DNA of 56,022 nt from an uncultured Bacteroidota bacterium (GTDB lineage: Bacteria; Bacteroidota; Bacteroidia; Bacteroidales; Bacteroidaceae). How positions within the stretch are numbered: the stretch's first letter is position 1; the number at the start of each line of letters is the position of its first letter. Position numbers and translations under genes: made by a program. Under the pieces are notes generated by a model, which searched no databases, was not told the DNA's origin, and was given only the letters and a program-made list of their open reading frames with translations. Shown here in pieces: positions 17,747-27,753 of the stretch. The DNA lies in NCBI GenBank assembly GCA_947168315.1, contig CAMVLL010000006.1, positions 1 to 56,022 on the forward strand. The letters are read 5' to 3'.

Positions 17747-18166
17747 ATGAAGGTACAAATTATTAATGGTCCGAACATCAATCTATTGGGAAAGCGGGAA
17801 CCTGGTATATACGGAAGCCGTTCCTTCGAGGATTATCTGGTTGAGTTACGTCAGGCTTATCCAGATGTTGAAATGGATTACTACCAATCGAACTGTGAAG
17901 GTGAGCTTATCGATAAGATTCAGGAAGTAGGATTTACGGTAGATGGAATCATATTGAATGCGGGCGCATACACCCATACCTCTTTCGCCCTGCAGGATGC
18001 TATCCGTGCAATCTCCTCACCTGTGATCGAAGTACATATCTCGAATGTTCATCAACGTGAAGAGTTTCGCCATCGTTCAATGATCTCATGTGCCTGCATA
18101 GGTGTCATCTGCGGATTCGGACTTGACTCCTACCGTCTGGCTGTGGAAGCTTTGTTGAAAAGATAA
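17747..18166 (+). CDS. aroQ: Type II 3-dehydroquinate dehydratase
   Basis: A 139-residue shikimate-pathway enzyme converting 3-dehydroquinate to 3-dehydroshikimate. The signature IINGPNINLLGKREPGIYG includes catalytic Tyr22; NAGAYTHTS and EVHISNVHQREEFRHRS supply the other conserved active-site residues. Length is typical. First gene of an operon with the O-methyltransferase (5-bp gap), rbfA and the lolE-like gene. Confidence 0.97.
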   Translation: MKVQIINGPNINLLGKREPGIYGSRSFEDYLVELRQAYPDVEMDYYQSNCEGELIDKIQEVGFTVDGIILNAGAYTHTSFALQDAIRAISSPVIEVHISNVHQREEFRHRSMISCACIGVICGFGLDSYRLAVEALLKR

Positions 18167-18171
18167 TCATC

Positions 18172-18810
18172 ATGAAAGAGACCGACCCTATCGACGCCTA
18201 TATCCTAAGCCACATCGATGAAGAAGGAGAATACCTGAGTGCCCTATACAGGGCAACAAACATTCACTTACTTCGTCCAAGGATGGCATCCGGACATCTG
18301 CAAGGTCGGATTCTAAAGATGTTTGTCGAGATGATACGCCCACAAAACGTGCTTGAGATTGGGACCTATAGCGGATATTCAGCCCTTTGCATGGCTGAAG
18401 GACTGGACGAAGGAGCGATGTTGCATACCTTTGAGATTAATGACGAGCAGGAGGATTTCACTCGTCCGTGGTTAGAGCGATCGGCGTACGCCGACAAGAT
18501 CAAGTTCTATATCGGTGATGTCATGCAACTTTTACCGTCTATGGACATCGTCTTTGACATGGCTTTCATCGATGGAAACAAGCGATTCTATCTCGACTAC
18601 TACGAACTGGTGTTGAGCAAGCTTCACAGAGGAGGGTTTATCTTAGTAGATAACACTTTATGGGATGGACATGTGCTGGATGATTCGAAAGAAAATGACC
18701 AGCAAACCATTGGTATCAAAGCGTTTAATGATTTTGTGGCAACCGACAACCGAGTTGAGAAAGTTATTCTTCCGTTGAGAGACGGATTAACCATCATAAG
18801 AAAAAAATAA
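18172..18810 (+). CDS. SAM-dependent O-methyltransferase, COMT/CCoAOMT-like
   Basis: A 212-residue class I methyltransferase of the O-methyltransferase 3 family. SAM-binding motif I is VLEIGTYSGYSALCMA near residue 62, followed by HTFEIND (motif II), FDMAFIDGNKRFY and the metal-side LVDNTLWDG. Bacterial members methylate small catechol-like or tRNA substrates (TrmR-type); which applies here is not evident. It is translationally close to aroQ and to rbfA (3-bp gap). Confidence 0.88.
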   Translation: MKETDPIDAYILSHIDEEGEYLSALYRATNIHLLRPRMASGHLQGRILKMFVEMIRPQNVLEIGTYSGYSALCMAEGLDEGAMLHTFEINDEQEDFTRPWLERSAYADKIKFYIGDVMQLLPSMDIVFDMAFIDGNKRFYLDYYELVLSKLHRGGFILVDNTLWDGHVLDDSKENDQQTIGIKAFNDFVATDNRVEKVILPLRDGLTIIRKK

Positions 18811-18813
18811 ACT

Positions 18814-19149
18814 ATGGATTCAACAAGACAAAATAAAATTGAACGCCTGATTCAAAAAGAATTAAGCGATATCTTCCTCCACCAGACAAAGTCGATGAGA
18901 GGTGTGATTGTTTCAGTGAGCGAGGTTCGCATCAGCCCAGATCTAAGCATCGCAAAAGCTTATCTAAGCGTTTTCCCTTCTGAAAAAGGTGAGGAAATTG
19001 TCCAGAACATCAATAAAAACATGAAGAGCATACGCTATGACTTAGGTACACGACTTCGCTATCAGCTTCGGATTATTCCTGAGATCAAGTTTTTTGTTGA
19101 TGAGACCCTAGACATGCTTGACCATATCGATGAGTTACTAAAGAAATAA
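18814..19149 (+). CDS. rbfA: 30S ribosome-binding factor A
   Basis: An 111-residue KH-type protein required for late 16S rRNA/30S maturation. The N-terminal RQNKIERLIQKELSDIF and the central VRISPDLSIAKAYLSVFP are characteristic, as is the C-terminal RIIPEIKFFVDETLD. Third gene of the aroQ operon; the next gene starts 4 bp later. Confidence 0.95.
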   Translation: MDSTRQNKIERLIQKELSDIFLHQTKSMRGVIVSVSEVRISPDLSIAKAYLSVFPSEKGEEIVQNINKNMKSIRYDLGTRLRYQLRIIPEIKFFVDETLDMLDHIDELLKK

Positions 19150-19153
19150 GTCA

Positions 19154-20386
19154 GTGAACGTCCCTGTATTCATAGCTCGCCGCTATCTTTTATCCAAGAA
19201 ATCACACAATGCCATCAATATCATCTCTGGCATTTCCGTATGTGGCGTGGCCTTGGCTACTTTGGCCTTGGTCTGCACACTCTCGGTATTCAATGGTTTT
19301 CAGGAGGTAGTGGCAACCTTCTTCACGGCATTTGACCCTCAACTGAAGATCAGTGCGACAACGGGGAAAGTGTTTGATGTACGCGACAGCAGAATACAGG
19401 AGGTACGTAACCTTCCAGAGGTAGCCGTCTTCTCACAAGTGTTGGAAGATAATGCCATGATACAATATAAAGACCGGCAAATGATGGGTACCATCAAGGG
19501 GGTAGAAGAGAACTACGAGGAACTGACTCCCATTGACAGCATTTTCTTTGGAAGAGGGAACCCCACCCTTCACGATGATGTAGCCGACTATGCCATTCCC
19601 GGTGTCGAATTGGTCTCTACATTGAATACGGGTATCAGTTTTTTGGATCCGCTGAACATCTATGCGCCCAAGAGAGGAAGCAAGGTGAACATTGCTAATC
19701 CGACATCCAGCTTCTGTACCGAGCAATTGTTCTCCAGTGGACTAGTCTTTGCCGTCAACCAGCAGAAATACGATGCTTCCTATATTGTGACGTCTATCCA
19801 ATTCGCTCGTAAATTGTTCCAATACGAGAATGAAGTAAGTTCAGTGGCCTTGCGCCTGAAGCCATCGGCACAAGAGACGAAAGCTAAAAAGAAGATTCAA
19901 CAACTGTTGGGTGACGACTTTACCGTCGAAGACCGTTACGAACAGCAGTCGGATACGTTCAGAATCATGAAGGTAGAGAAACTGATCTCCTATATCTTCC
20001 TGACATTTATCTTGGTCATTGCCTGTTTTAACGTCATCGGATCACTCTCGATGCTGATTATCGACAAGCGAGAGGATGTGGTAACTCTACGGAACCTAGG
20101 AGCCAACGACAAACTGATTAGCCGTATCTTCCTGATGGAAGGTTGGATGATCTCTTTTGTAGGAGCTATCGTCGGGATTATCTTGGGATTATTGCTCTGC
20201 TATGCCCAACAAACCTTCGGCATCCTCTCCTTAGGTGGAGGAAGCGGTGCCGGTTTTGTCGTGGATGCTTATCCTGTCAGCGTACATTGGCAGGACATCC
20301 TACTCATCTTTATCACAGTAGTCCTGGTAGGACTACTATCGGTATGGTATCCAGTTCATTATTTAAGTCGACAACTATTAAAATAA
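19154..20386 (+). CDS. FtsX/LolE-family lipoprotein-releasing permease
   Basis: A 410-residue inner-membrane ABC permease. It has one N-terminal membrane helix (about 20-45, ISGISVCGVALATLALV), a large periplasmic MacB-like domain, and three C-terminal helices (about 275-405) forming the FtsX domain. It fits the LolC/E component that passes lipoproteins to the outer-membrane pathway. The GTG start at 19154 is chosen because MNVPVFIARRYLLSKKSHNAI matches the family N-terminus. It lies 4 bp after rbfA; no ATPase partner gene is in the window. Confidence 0.88.
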   Translation: MNVPVFIARRYLLSKKSHNAINIISGISVCGVALATLALVCTLSVFNGFQEVVATFFTAFDPQLKISATTGKVFDVRDSRIQEVRNLPEVAVFSQVLEDNAMIQYKDRQMMGTIKGVEENYEELTPIDSIFFGRGNPTLHDDVADYAIPGVELVSTLNTGISFLDPLNIYAPKRGSKVNIANPTSSFCTEQLFSSGLVFAVNQQKYDASYIVTSIQFARKLFQYENEVSSVALRLKPSAQETKAKKKIQQLLGDDFTVEDRYEQQSDTFRIMKVEKLISYIFLTFILVIACFNVIGSLSMLIIDKREDVVTLRNLGANDKLISRIFLMEGWMISFVGAIVGIILGLLLCYAQQTFGILSLGGGSGAGFVVDAYPVSVHWQDILLIFITVVLVGLLSVWYPVHYLSRQLLK

Positions 20387-20398
20387 TCCATAAGTATC

Positions 20399-22735
20399 AT
20401 GAAACGTTTTTTATTCTTAATGTTGGCAGCCCTGATTTGCTTCAGTTGCGAGCAAAAACAGTCAACAAAACCTGCTATTGCCAGAGATCCTCAGATTGAG
20501 AAGAACATTGAGGCTCTATTGAAAAAGATGACACTGGAAGAGAAAATAGGCCAGATGTGTCAGTTAACTATTGAAACTCTTCAAAAGCGGAGCCAAGATA
20601 ATAGCATGGGCGTCCAGCTGGATGAAGCGATTATGGACACTGTTTTTACTAAGTACAAAATTGGTTCTATCTTAAATGTACCTGGAGGCATGGCTCAAAC
20701 CCCGGAGAAATGGAAAGAAATCATCAATCATATTCAAGAAAAATCATTGAAAGAGATTGGCATTCCTTGTCTTTATGGCGTTGACCAAATCCATGGAGCG
20801 ACCTACACACAAGGAGCGACCTTCTTCCCACAAGGAATTAATATGGCAGCGACCTTTAACCGCGCACTGACACGCGAAGGCGCACGTATCTCAGCCTATG
20901 AGACAAAAGCATGTAACATCCCTTGGACCTTCGCTCCTGTAACCGACCTTGGTAGAGATCCACGTTTCCCAAGAATGTGGGAGAACTACGGTGAAGACAG
21001 CTATATGAACGCTCAAATGGGCCGTGAGGCCATCCTTGGATTCCAAGGAGACGATCCAAACCATATCGGCACTTATAATATTGCTGCTTGTATGAAGCAT
21101 TATATGGGCTATGGCGTACCTGTTTCAGGTAAAGACCGTACCCCGTCATCCATTACCGTACAAGATTTGCGTGAACGTCACTTCGCACCATATCTGGAAA
21201 TGGTACGTTCAGGAGCCCTCTCCATCATGATTAACTCAGGTATCAACAATGGGCTCCCACTTCATGCCAACCACGAGCTATTGACAGAGTGGCTTAAGGA
21301 GGATTTAAACTGGGATGGTATGATAGTTACCGACTGGGCTGATATCAACAACCTGTATACTCGCGACCATATCGCAAAGGATAAGAAGGAAGCTATCAAA
21401 CTGGGTATTAACGCTGGTATTGATATGTCTATGGAACCGTATAACTGGGACTTCTGTCCACTGCTCAAAGAACTTGTAGAAGAGGGTGAAGTACCTATGA
21501 GCCGTATCGACGATGCTGTTCGTCGTATCTTACGTCTGAAATATCGTTTAGGCCTCTTCGACAATCCTTATTATGAAGGTGCAGAATATCCGGAATTTGC
21601 CAGTGAGGCACATTCAGCTGCTGCATTACAGGCTGCTGAGGAATCCATTGTCCTCTTAAAGAACAGTGATGACTTACTTCCGTTGGCAGAAGGAAAGAGG
21701 TTCTTGCTGACAGGTCCGAATGCAAACTCCATGCGTACACTGAACGGCGGTTGGTCATATACTTGGCAAGGGAACATGACTGACTTCTTTGCCGCAGATT
21801 ATAATACCATCACCGAAGCATTCGTTAATCGATTTGGAGAAAGCAACGTTATATACGAACCAGGAGTTACCTACAAACAGAATGGTCAATGGTGGGCTGA
21901 GAATGAGCCAGAGATCAACAAGGCTGTGGCCGCTGCCTCAAGAGTTGATTACATCGTTGCTTGTATCGGAGAAAACTCTTACTGTGAAGGTACTGGTAAT
22001 CTTACAGACTTGTACTTATCACAAAACCAATTAGACCTTGTAAAAGCATTGGCTAAGACTGGAAAGCCAATTATTCTGATCTTAAATGAAGGCAGACCAC
22101 GCATTATCCGCGAGATAGAACCGTTGGCAAAAGTTGTTGTCGATGTTATGCTTCCAGGAAACTATGGTGCAGATGCCTTAGTGAAACTGCTCACAGGTGA
22201 GAGCAATTTCAGTGGTAAACTGCCGTTCACTTATCCGAAGGAAATCAACTCCCTCATCACTTACGACTATAAGCCGAGCGAACATATTGGAAGACCGATG
22301 GAAGGGGCCTATAACTATGACTCACAAGTTACATTCCAATGGGGATTTGGCTATGGCTTGAGCTATACATCTTATGAATACAGCAACATGAAGGTGGACA
22401 AACAGACCTTTACTGCTGACGATGAACTGACATTCACGGTAGATGTCAAGAACAAGGGTGAAAAAGCCGGCAAGGAGAGTGTCCTGCTCTTCAGCAGCGA
22501 CTTGGTAGCATCCATCACCCCAGACAATCGTCGTCTGCGCGGATTTGAGAAGATTGCATTGGAACCAGGAGAAACGAAGACGGTTACGATAAAGATTAAA
22601 GGATCCGACTTGGCTTTTGTCGGTTATGACGGGAAATGGATTCTTGAGGAAGGCGATTTCAAGATGCAAATGGGTGATCAAGTTCAGAACATCACATGTT
22701 CAAAGACAAAGAAATGGGAAACACCTAATAGATAA
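20399..22735 (+). CDS. bglX: Glycoside hydrolase family 3 beta-glucosidase, probable lipoprotein
   Basis: A 778-residue GH3 enzyme. The N-terminus [19 protein letters not shown] is a lipoprotein-type signal with Cys17 as the likely anchor. A TIM-barrel domain follows, with nucleophile Asp312 in [10 protein letters not shown], then the alpha/beta sandwich domain (about 390-620, including [10 protein letters not shown]) and a C-terminal fibronectin type III-like domain (about 670-765). It would release terminal beta-glucose (or xylose) units from oligosaccharides in the periplasm or at the cell surface. It starts 12 bp after the lolE-like gene, and no SusC/SusD genes are nearby, so it is not part of a visible polysaccharide-utilisation locus. 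Confidence 0.93.
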   Translation: MKRFLFLMLAALICFSCEQKQSTKPAIARDPQIEKNIEALLKKMTLEEKIGQMCQLTIETLQKRSQDNSMGVQLDEAIMDTVFTKYKIGSILNVPGGMAQTPEKWKEIINHIQEKSLKEIGIPCLYGVDQIHGATYTQGATFFPQGINMAATFNRALTREGARISAYETKACNIPWTFAPVTDLGRDPRFPRMWENYGEDSYMNAQMGREAILGFQGDDPNHIGTYNIAACMKHYMGYGVPVSGKDRTPSSITVQDLRERHFAPYLEMVRSGALSIMINSGINNGLPLHANHELLTEWLKEDLNWDGMIVTDWADINNLYTRDHIAKDKKEAIKLGINAGIDMSMEPYNWDFCPLLKELVEEGEVPMSRIDDAVRRILRLKYRLGLFDNPYYEGAEYPEFASEAHSAAALQAAEESIVLLKNSDDLLPLAEGKRFLLTGPNANSMRTLNGGWSYTWQGNMTDFFAADYNTITEAFVNRFGESNVIYEPGVTYKQNGQWWAENEPEINKAVAAASRVDYIVACIGENSYCEGTGNLTDLYLSQNQLDLVKALAKTGKPIILILNEGRPRIIREIEPLAKVVVDVMLPGNYGADALVKLLTGESNFSGKLPFTYPKEINSLITYDYKPSEHIGRPMEGAYNYDSQVTFQWGFGYGLSYTSYEYSNMKVDKQTFTADDELTFTVDVKNKGEKAGKESVLLFSSDLVASITPDNRRLRGFEKIALEPGETKTVTIKIKGSDLAFVGYDGKWILEEGDFKMQMGDQVQNITCSKTKKWETPNR

Positions 22736-22743
22736 AGAAAAGA

Positions 22744-22774
22744 AAGGGGAGTCAATCGACTCCCCTTCTTTTTA
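22744..22774. terminator. Bidirectional terminator between bglX and the kinase gene
   Basis: AAGGGGAGTC (22744-22753), loop AATC, GACTCCCCTT (22758-22767), then a T-run on the plus strand and a T-rich tract on the minus strand. It serves both converging genes. Confidence 0.9.
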
Positions 22775-23644
22775 TATTAACTCGTAACTATTCACTTGTA
22801 TAGGCATATCCAAGTTGTGGAGCATCTCCTCGAGCAAGATTCCCTCCATATCATTATAGTTATACCCAAAGGTCGCACGTATCGCTTGTAAAACAAACTG
22901 AACAGCACGGTCCAATGCGATAGGCAAACTGTTCCCTTGCATAATCGAGCCTGTAATCACGCTGGCAAAGGCATCGCCTGTCCCAGGATAATGAGCAGGA
23001 ATATAAGGACAAGTGACCTTCCAATAACGTTTCCCTTGACGACTATAGGCATATGTGGATGTCTTATGTGGATCATGGCTGACTGGAACACTGGTGATAA
23101 TCACCGTATCCGGCCCTTCTTTTGACAAGTCGTACAGATAACCTTTCAGTTCCTCATCCGTATTCTCATCCTTGAAAGGCTTATCCATCAGGTAGAACAG
23201 CTCCGTCAGATTAGGTGTAATCACATCCGCATGCTTTATAAGCTCTCGCATCAATGGAATCATCCTCTCATCATAGCCAGCATACAGACGACCGTTATCT
23301 CCCAGCACAGGATCAATAACCACCAGACTCTCCTCTTTCTTGAAATTATCGATAAAATCAGATACAATATGAATCTGTTCTGACGAGCCAAGGTAACCTG
23401 TATAGATTGCGTCAAATTTTAAGTTCAAGCGTTTCCATTCATCAATAATCTTCTTCATTTCATCCGTTAAATCCAGGAATGAGAAATGAGGGAACTGTGT
23501 ATGACTAGATAAGATAGCAGTCGGCAAGGGGCACACCTTGAATCCCATGTGTGAAAGAATAGGAATGGCTGCCGTCAACGACACACGTCCATAACATGAC
23601 AAGTCATGAACAGCTGCTATTTTTTTGATACCATTCGTATACAT
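22772..23644 (-). CDS. Pyridoxamine/pyridoxal kinase
   Basis: A 290-residue ribokinase-fold kinase of the PdxK/PdxY type that phosphorylates vitamin B6 vitamers for PLP salvage. Recognisable segments are HDLSCYGRVSLTAAIPIL near the N-terminus, PTAILSSHTQFP, VIDPVLGDNGRLY, ITPNLTEL and the catalytic PGTGDAFASVITG with its Asp base. It lies 21 bp downstream of murI in the ompH-murI-kinase run. Confidence 0.9.
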   Translation of the reverse strand: MYTNGIKKIAAVHDLSCYGRVSLTAAIPILSHMGFKVCPLPTAILSSHTQFPHFSFLDLTDEMKKIIDEWKRLNLKFDAIYTGYLGSSEQIHIVSDFIDNFKKEESLVVIDPVLGDNGRLYAGYDERMIPLMRELIKHADVITPNLTELFYLMDKPFKDENTDEELKGYLYDLSKEGPDTVIITSVPVSHDPHKTSTYAYSRQGKRYWKVTCPYIPAHYPGTGDAFASVITGSIMQGNSLPIALDRAVQFVLQAIRATFGYNYNDMEGILLEEMLHNLDMPIQVNSYELI

Positions 23645-23665
23645 TGCTCAATAAATAAAAGTCGG

Positions 23666-24520
23666 TTACTCCAATGAAATATGTTGTACTGCCACTTTCT
23701 CTTGTCCTAAAAAGATAACAGCAGACTCTTCGAACTTCTCTACGCTCTCCGTTGTCAAGAAACGGCACGACCCTTTCTTAGTACAACGGGTATCCATCTC
23801 CGGATGGCGTTCCAGATAATCCTTTAGACTCTTCGCCACATAGTCGCCTTGTGAAATCAGATGGATGTGACTAGGGGTATATTTCCTAATCTTCTCCCAT
23901 AAAAGCGGATAATGCGTGCACCCTAAGATAATCGTATCGATGTCAGGGTCCTGTGACAACAAGCCATCTATATCCTTTTTGATAAAATAATCTGCTCCTT
24001 CGCCAGTAAACTCATTGTATTCCACCAAAGGAACCCACATCGGACAGGCATATCCGGTAACTTGTACGTCTGGCCATAATTTATGGATTTCGATAGGATA
24101 GGATTCAGATTTGATAGTACCCACAGTTCCCAAAATACCTACATGTTTGGTCTTGGTAAGTGAACCGATACACTCTACCGTGGGACGAATCACTCCAAGG
24201 ACACGGCGTGTAGGGTCAAGTTGTGGAAGATTGATCTGCTGGATAGAGCGCAAGGCCTTTGCTGACGCCGTATTACACCCCAAGATAACCAACTGACATC
24301 CTAAATCAAACAATTTTTTCACAGCTTGAAGGGTAAACTCGTACACGATCTCGAAAGAACGGGTACCGTAGGGCGTACGAGCGTTATCACCTAAATAGAT
24401 ATAATCATATTCAGGCATTAACTGACGTATTCCTTTCAGAATAGTCAACCCTCCGTAGCCCGAGTCAAACACACCTATTGGGCCACAGGCAGATGAAAGT
24501 ATATCAGCAGGTGAGTGCAA
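23666..24520 (-). CDS. murI: Glutamate racemase
   Basis: A 284-residue cofactor-independent racemase making D-glutamate for peptidoglycan. Both catalytic cysteines are present: LGCNTASAKA and LGCTHYPLL. The N-terminal GVFDSGYGGLTILK and YLGDNARTPYG bind substrate. It starts 11 bp after the ompH/skp stop; this neighbourhood is usual in Bacteroidetes. Confidence 0.97.
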   Translation of the reverse strand: MHSPADILSSACGPIGVFDSGYGGLTILKGIRQLMPEYDYIYLGDNARTPYGTRSFEIVYEFTLQAVKKLFDLGCQLVILGCNTASAKALRSIQQINLPQLDPTRRVLGVIRPTVECIGSLTKTKHVGILGTVGTIKSESYPIEIHKLWPDVQVTGYACPMWVPLVEYNEFTGEGADYFIKKDIDGLLSQDPDIDTIILGCTHYPLLWEKIRKYTPSHIHLISQGDYVAKSLKDYLERHPEMDTRCTKKGSCRFLTTESVEKFEESAVIFLGQEKVAVQHISLE

Positions 24521-24531
24521 GGTTATGATGT

Positions 24532-25029
24532 TTACTGCAACTTCAGTTGCGCTTTAACCTCGGATGTCACATCGACGGACTCTGCACCAACAAATGGGAT
24601 CTCGGTACGATCCAAATCAAAGATATACATGAAGCCACCGGCCTCACCGACAGCCTTTATAGCCTCATCCAACTTATTACGGATTGGTTGTAGCATATCT
24701 TGATAGGCTTTTTCTAGAAGCTTTTTAGCATCCTGTTGGAATTGAACGCCCTTTTCATTCAAGTCCTGAAGTTCTTTTTGACGACGTTCCTGAATGTTCT
24801 TTGGCAAGTTGGCTTGTTCTTGTTGGTATTCTGTGAACTTCCTAGTCATATCATTTTGAGTACGCTTCATCTCATCGTCGTATTGTTTCTTTAACGTCTG
24901 GATATCAGCCTGTGCTTTCACGTACTCTGGCATAGAAGCAATAATCTCCATTGAACGGATATGACCAAATTTTTGAGCAAGAGCGTTCATTGGAACAATA
25001 AACATCAATAGTAAAATTATCTTCTTCAT
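24532..25029 (-). CDS. OmpH/Skp-family periplasmic chaperone
   Basis: A 165-residue secreted protein: signal peptide MKKIILLLMFIVPMNALAQ, then FGHIRSMEIIASMPEY, a long charged coiled coil (about 45-110) and a short C-terminal strand region, as in Skp, which holds unfolded outer-membrane proteins. An in-frame ATG exists at 25059, but the -7 box at 25057-25064 overlaps it, so the transcript starts downstream and ATG 25029 is the real start; the signal peptide also begins there. First gene of an operon with murI. Confidence 0.92.
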   Translation of the reverse strand: MKKIILLLMFIVPMNALAQKFGHIRSMEIIASMPEYVKAQADIQTLKKQYDDEMKRTQNDMTRKFTEYQQEQANLPKNIQERRQKELQDLNEKGVQFQQDAKKLLEKAYQDMLQPIRNKLDEAIKAVGEAGGFMYIFDLDRTEIPFVGAESVDVTSEVKAQLKLQ

Positions 25030-25056
25030 TGTAAACTGTTTTATATGTAACTTTCG

Positions 25057-25064
25057 CAAAGATA
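25057..25064 (-). promoter_or_regulatory. -7 box TATCTTTG of the ompH-murI operon
   Basis: Minus-strand TATCTTTG followed by C; the predicted transcript starts near 25050, about 20 nt before the ATG at 25029. This decides the start codon. Confidence 0.65.
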
Positions 25065-25131
25065 CTGCTTTATTTTGAAAATGAAATAGATGATACCTTA
25101 TAGTTCCTTAAAAAAAGAATAATCGAAAAAC

Positions 25132-27633
25132 TTATGATTTCTTCTCTTTACCAAGGAATTGCTTACCATTAACGTAAACCACAGCGATGAGTAACATCAA
25201 TAGGAGAACCAAAGAAATGCTTGCAATCGTTTCCGTCACCTTTAAAGTTTTAGGATGGAAGTCAAAGACGATCTCATGTCTTCCAGATGGCACATTCATT
25301 GCTCTCAGGATATAATCGGCTCGCCCACACACCGCTTTCTCTCCGTCTATCGTCACATTCCATCCCGGATAATAGATTTCAGAAAAGACAACCACACCGT
25401 CCTGAGATGATTGTGTAGAATAGACGAGTTTGTTGGGCTCATAAGAAACCAACTGTATTGATCGAAGTGAGTCTTGTGAGATCTTATCTGAGATAACATT
25501 CTTGAACGATTCACTCACAATGGCTACTTCTTTGGGGTTCACATCATAGAATGCGTCAATCTCATCATTGGCATTCTTTACATAGCTGACACGATCAACG
25601 AACCATGCATTACCAAAACAATAGGGGTTCTGCAAAGGAATCGTATTACCTCCTTGCAATGGCAGAATAAAATACCTCGTATTCAACATGTTCAATACAG
25701 GGAACTTGGTTGCATCCACTGCAGACATATCGCCTCCTGCATTTGAAATCTCCTTATACACTTGATTGATTTCAGGAGAGATGTGCTCCTCTATCATTTC
25801 CTGATATCGTCTCAACTTTGCCGCATGATAACCACCAATGCTTTTGTGCCAGTAGGAGGTAAAGTTTTCATTGAACGTATTGGTTGAGAGATTCAAGACA
25901 CGATAGTCTAATGCCTGGTCTGCCAAGATCTGCTTGTCGGTTTCTGACAGTTGGAACGACTCTTTCTGGGCCGTTTGAGGTACGAACATTTCATCGTTCA
26001 AATAACGCTTATTTACATTCCACATATCAACTAGGCACAAGATAGCCAACAGCAATACTGCCATTCGTGCCTGTATCTTTTGATATCCATAAAGCCAGAT
26101 GATACAAACTCCTACTAGGATAAAGATCACACTTCTCCAAGAATCAGAAGTAAAGATGCTCTCACGTACAGCTGTCAGGTTGATGAGTAGAGGTGTTAGT
26201 TGCTCAGAAGGAATGGCTTTTTGTAAGGCATCCATCTCGCTGGTAGAGATAAAACTGGAGAAGAAGAAATCAGGGAACAACGCAAACAGCAGGGCAATAC
26301 CCGCCGTTAGTCCCAGACTTATAAGTAACTCCTTACGATACTCTTTTACCATTGACGGACTCTTTAACAGCTCCCGCAATCCTAACATAGCCAGTAACGG
26401 AATAGTAAACTCGGCAATGACTAATATGGAAGATACTGCACGGAACTTATCATACATAGGAATATAGTCCAAGAAGAAATCGGTGAATCCCATGAAATTC
26501 TTTCCCCATGACAAGAAGAAAGATAAGATCGTTGCAGCAAGAAGTGCCCATTTCATCGGTGTTTTAACGATGAGAAGAGCCAAGATAAACAGGAAGACAA
26601 CAAATGCTCCTACATAGACAGGACCAGATGTTCCTGGCTGTTCTCCCCAATACTGGCCCAACTGACCATATAAATTGACATACATCGGGTCGGCTTTCTG
26701 CATAGCTTTCTCGTTGGCCGACAAAGGAACAGACGCTCCGCCCTTGACATTAGGAACAAGTAAGGAGAAGGTCTCACCAATGCCATAGCTCCACTGAGTG
26801 ATATAATCACGTTCCAAGCCGCTCTTTGTCTGATTACTATTATTCTCTTTTACCAATTCGCTCTTACTGCGCATAGATTCCTTACTATACTCATAGGTAT
26901 GATACAAATTGGAGATATTGGCACAGACACCTATCAAAGCAGAGAGTATGAGTACACAGGTAGCTTTCCCAAAGCGTACCCATTCTTTTTGAAGATAAGC
27001 TTGGACTGCAAATGCAATGAACATGAACAACATGACAAAGAGGAAATAATAACTCATCTGTACATGGTTCGACATAATCTGAAGAGCGACAAACAATGCT
27101 GTCATAAATCCGCCCCACAGATATTTTCCTCTATATATAAGAACCATTCCGGCAATTGTCGGTGGAATATAAGCCAGCGTGATGAACTTCCAGATATGGC
27201 CAGCGGCTATAATAATAAAGAAATAAGAGGAGAATGCCCAGATGATGGCCCCCAATGCAGCCATCCATACTCGGAAATCGAAAGCACGTAAAAGGATATA
27301 GAAGCCTAACAACATCACAAACACGTACCATACGTAAGTCGGCAAGTAGAGATGGTAAATATTCTCTATCTTCTTCAAGACATCTGTTGTCTTATAGCTA
27401 GGCGACATTTGGTAGGTAGGCATTCCACCAAAAATCGAGTTCGTCCAACGAGTACGCTCCCCAGTCTTCTCGTAATATTCCTTAGCCTCCTGTCCTGCTC
27501 CAACACCTTCCGATGCATCATGACGGAAAAGTATCCGACCTTCGAAAGCAGACGGAGTAAAATAAGCAAAAGAAATAATGATGAAGACAAGCACGGCAAT
27601 CACGTCCGGCAATATCTTTTTCATAAGATTCAT
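25132..27633 (-). CDS. YfhO-like polytopic membrane protein
   Basis: An 833-residue protein with an N-terminal helix, a cluster of hydrophobic segments across residues 80-560 and a final helix near 800-825. The arrangement and the GxxPTYQMSPSYKT loop after the first helix fit the YfhO family, a GT-C-like group. Firmicute YfhO helps glycosylate lipoteichoic acid; in Bacteroidetes the substrate is unknown. The C-terminal periplasmic part (about 560-790) is soluble and includes YYPGWNVTIDGE. ATG 27633 is used; a second in-frame ATG at 27624 would also serve. Divergent from mtnN. Confidence 0.85.
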   Translation of the reverse strand: MNLMKKILPDVIAVLVFIIISFAYFTPSAFEGRILFRHDASEGVGAGQEAKEYYEKTGERTRWTNSIFGGMPTYQMSPSYKTTDVLKKIENIYHLYLPTYVWYVFVMLLGFYILLRAFDFRVWMAALGAIIWAFSSYFFIIIAAGHIWKFITLAYIPPTIAGMVLIYRGKYLWGGFMTALFVALQIMSNHVQMSYYFLFVMLFMFIAFAVQAYLQKEWVRFGKATCVLILSALIGVCANISNLYHTYEYSKESMRSKSELVKENNSNQTKSGLERDYITQWSYGIGETFSLLVPNVKGGASVPLSANEKAMQKADPMYVNLYGQLGQYWGEQPGTSGPVYVGAFVVFLFILALLIVKTPMKWALLAATILSFFLSWGKNFMGFTDFFLDYIPMYDKFRAVSSILVIAEFTIPLLAMLGLRELLKSPSMVKEYRKELLISLGLTAGIALLFALFPDFFFSSFISTSEMDALQKAIPSEQLTPLLINLTAVRESIFTSDSWRSVIFILVGVCIIWLYGYQKIQARMAVLLLAILCLVDMWNVNKRYLNDEMFVPQTAQKESFQLSETDKQILADQALDYRVLNLSTNTFNENFTSYWHKSIGGYHAAKLRRYQEMIEEHISPEINQVYKEISNAGGDMSAVDATKFPVLNMLNTRYFILPLQGGNTIPLQNPYCFGNAWFVDRVSYVKNANDEIDAFYDVNPKEVAIVSESFKNVISDKISQDSLRSIQLVSYEPNKLVYSTQSSQDGVVVFSEIYYPGWNVTIDGEKAVCGRADYILRAMNVPSGRHEIVFDFHPKTLKVTETIASISLVLLLMLLIAVVYVNGKQFLGKEKKS

Positions 27634-27656
27634 AACCTCTATATTTTAATTTAATG

Positions 27657-27698
27657 GCAAAGATAATGCAAATCTTCGCTTTTTGAGCAAAGATAATG
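27657..27698 (-). promoter_or_regulatory. Two tandem -7 boxes for the yfhO-like gene
   Basis: Minus-strand TATCTTTG occurs at 27658-27665 and again at 27688-27695, each inside the same 12-bp GCAAAGATAATG context 30 bp apart. Two start points, or one promoter plus a duplicated copy, are possible. Confidence 0.55.
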
Positions 27699-27718
27699 AT
27701 ATACTCTGATTTAATTGT

Positions 27719-27726
27719 TAAATTTG
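27719..27726 (+). promoter_or_regulatory. -7 box TAAATTTG for mtnN
   Basis: TAAATTTG followed by C is 27 bp upstream of the mtnN ATG; no clear -33 element. Confidence 0.5.
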
Positions 27727-27753
27727 CCATGAGAAATTGAAAACAACAATGAT

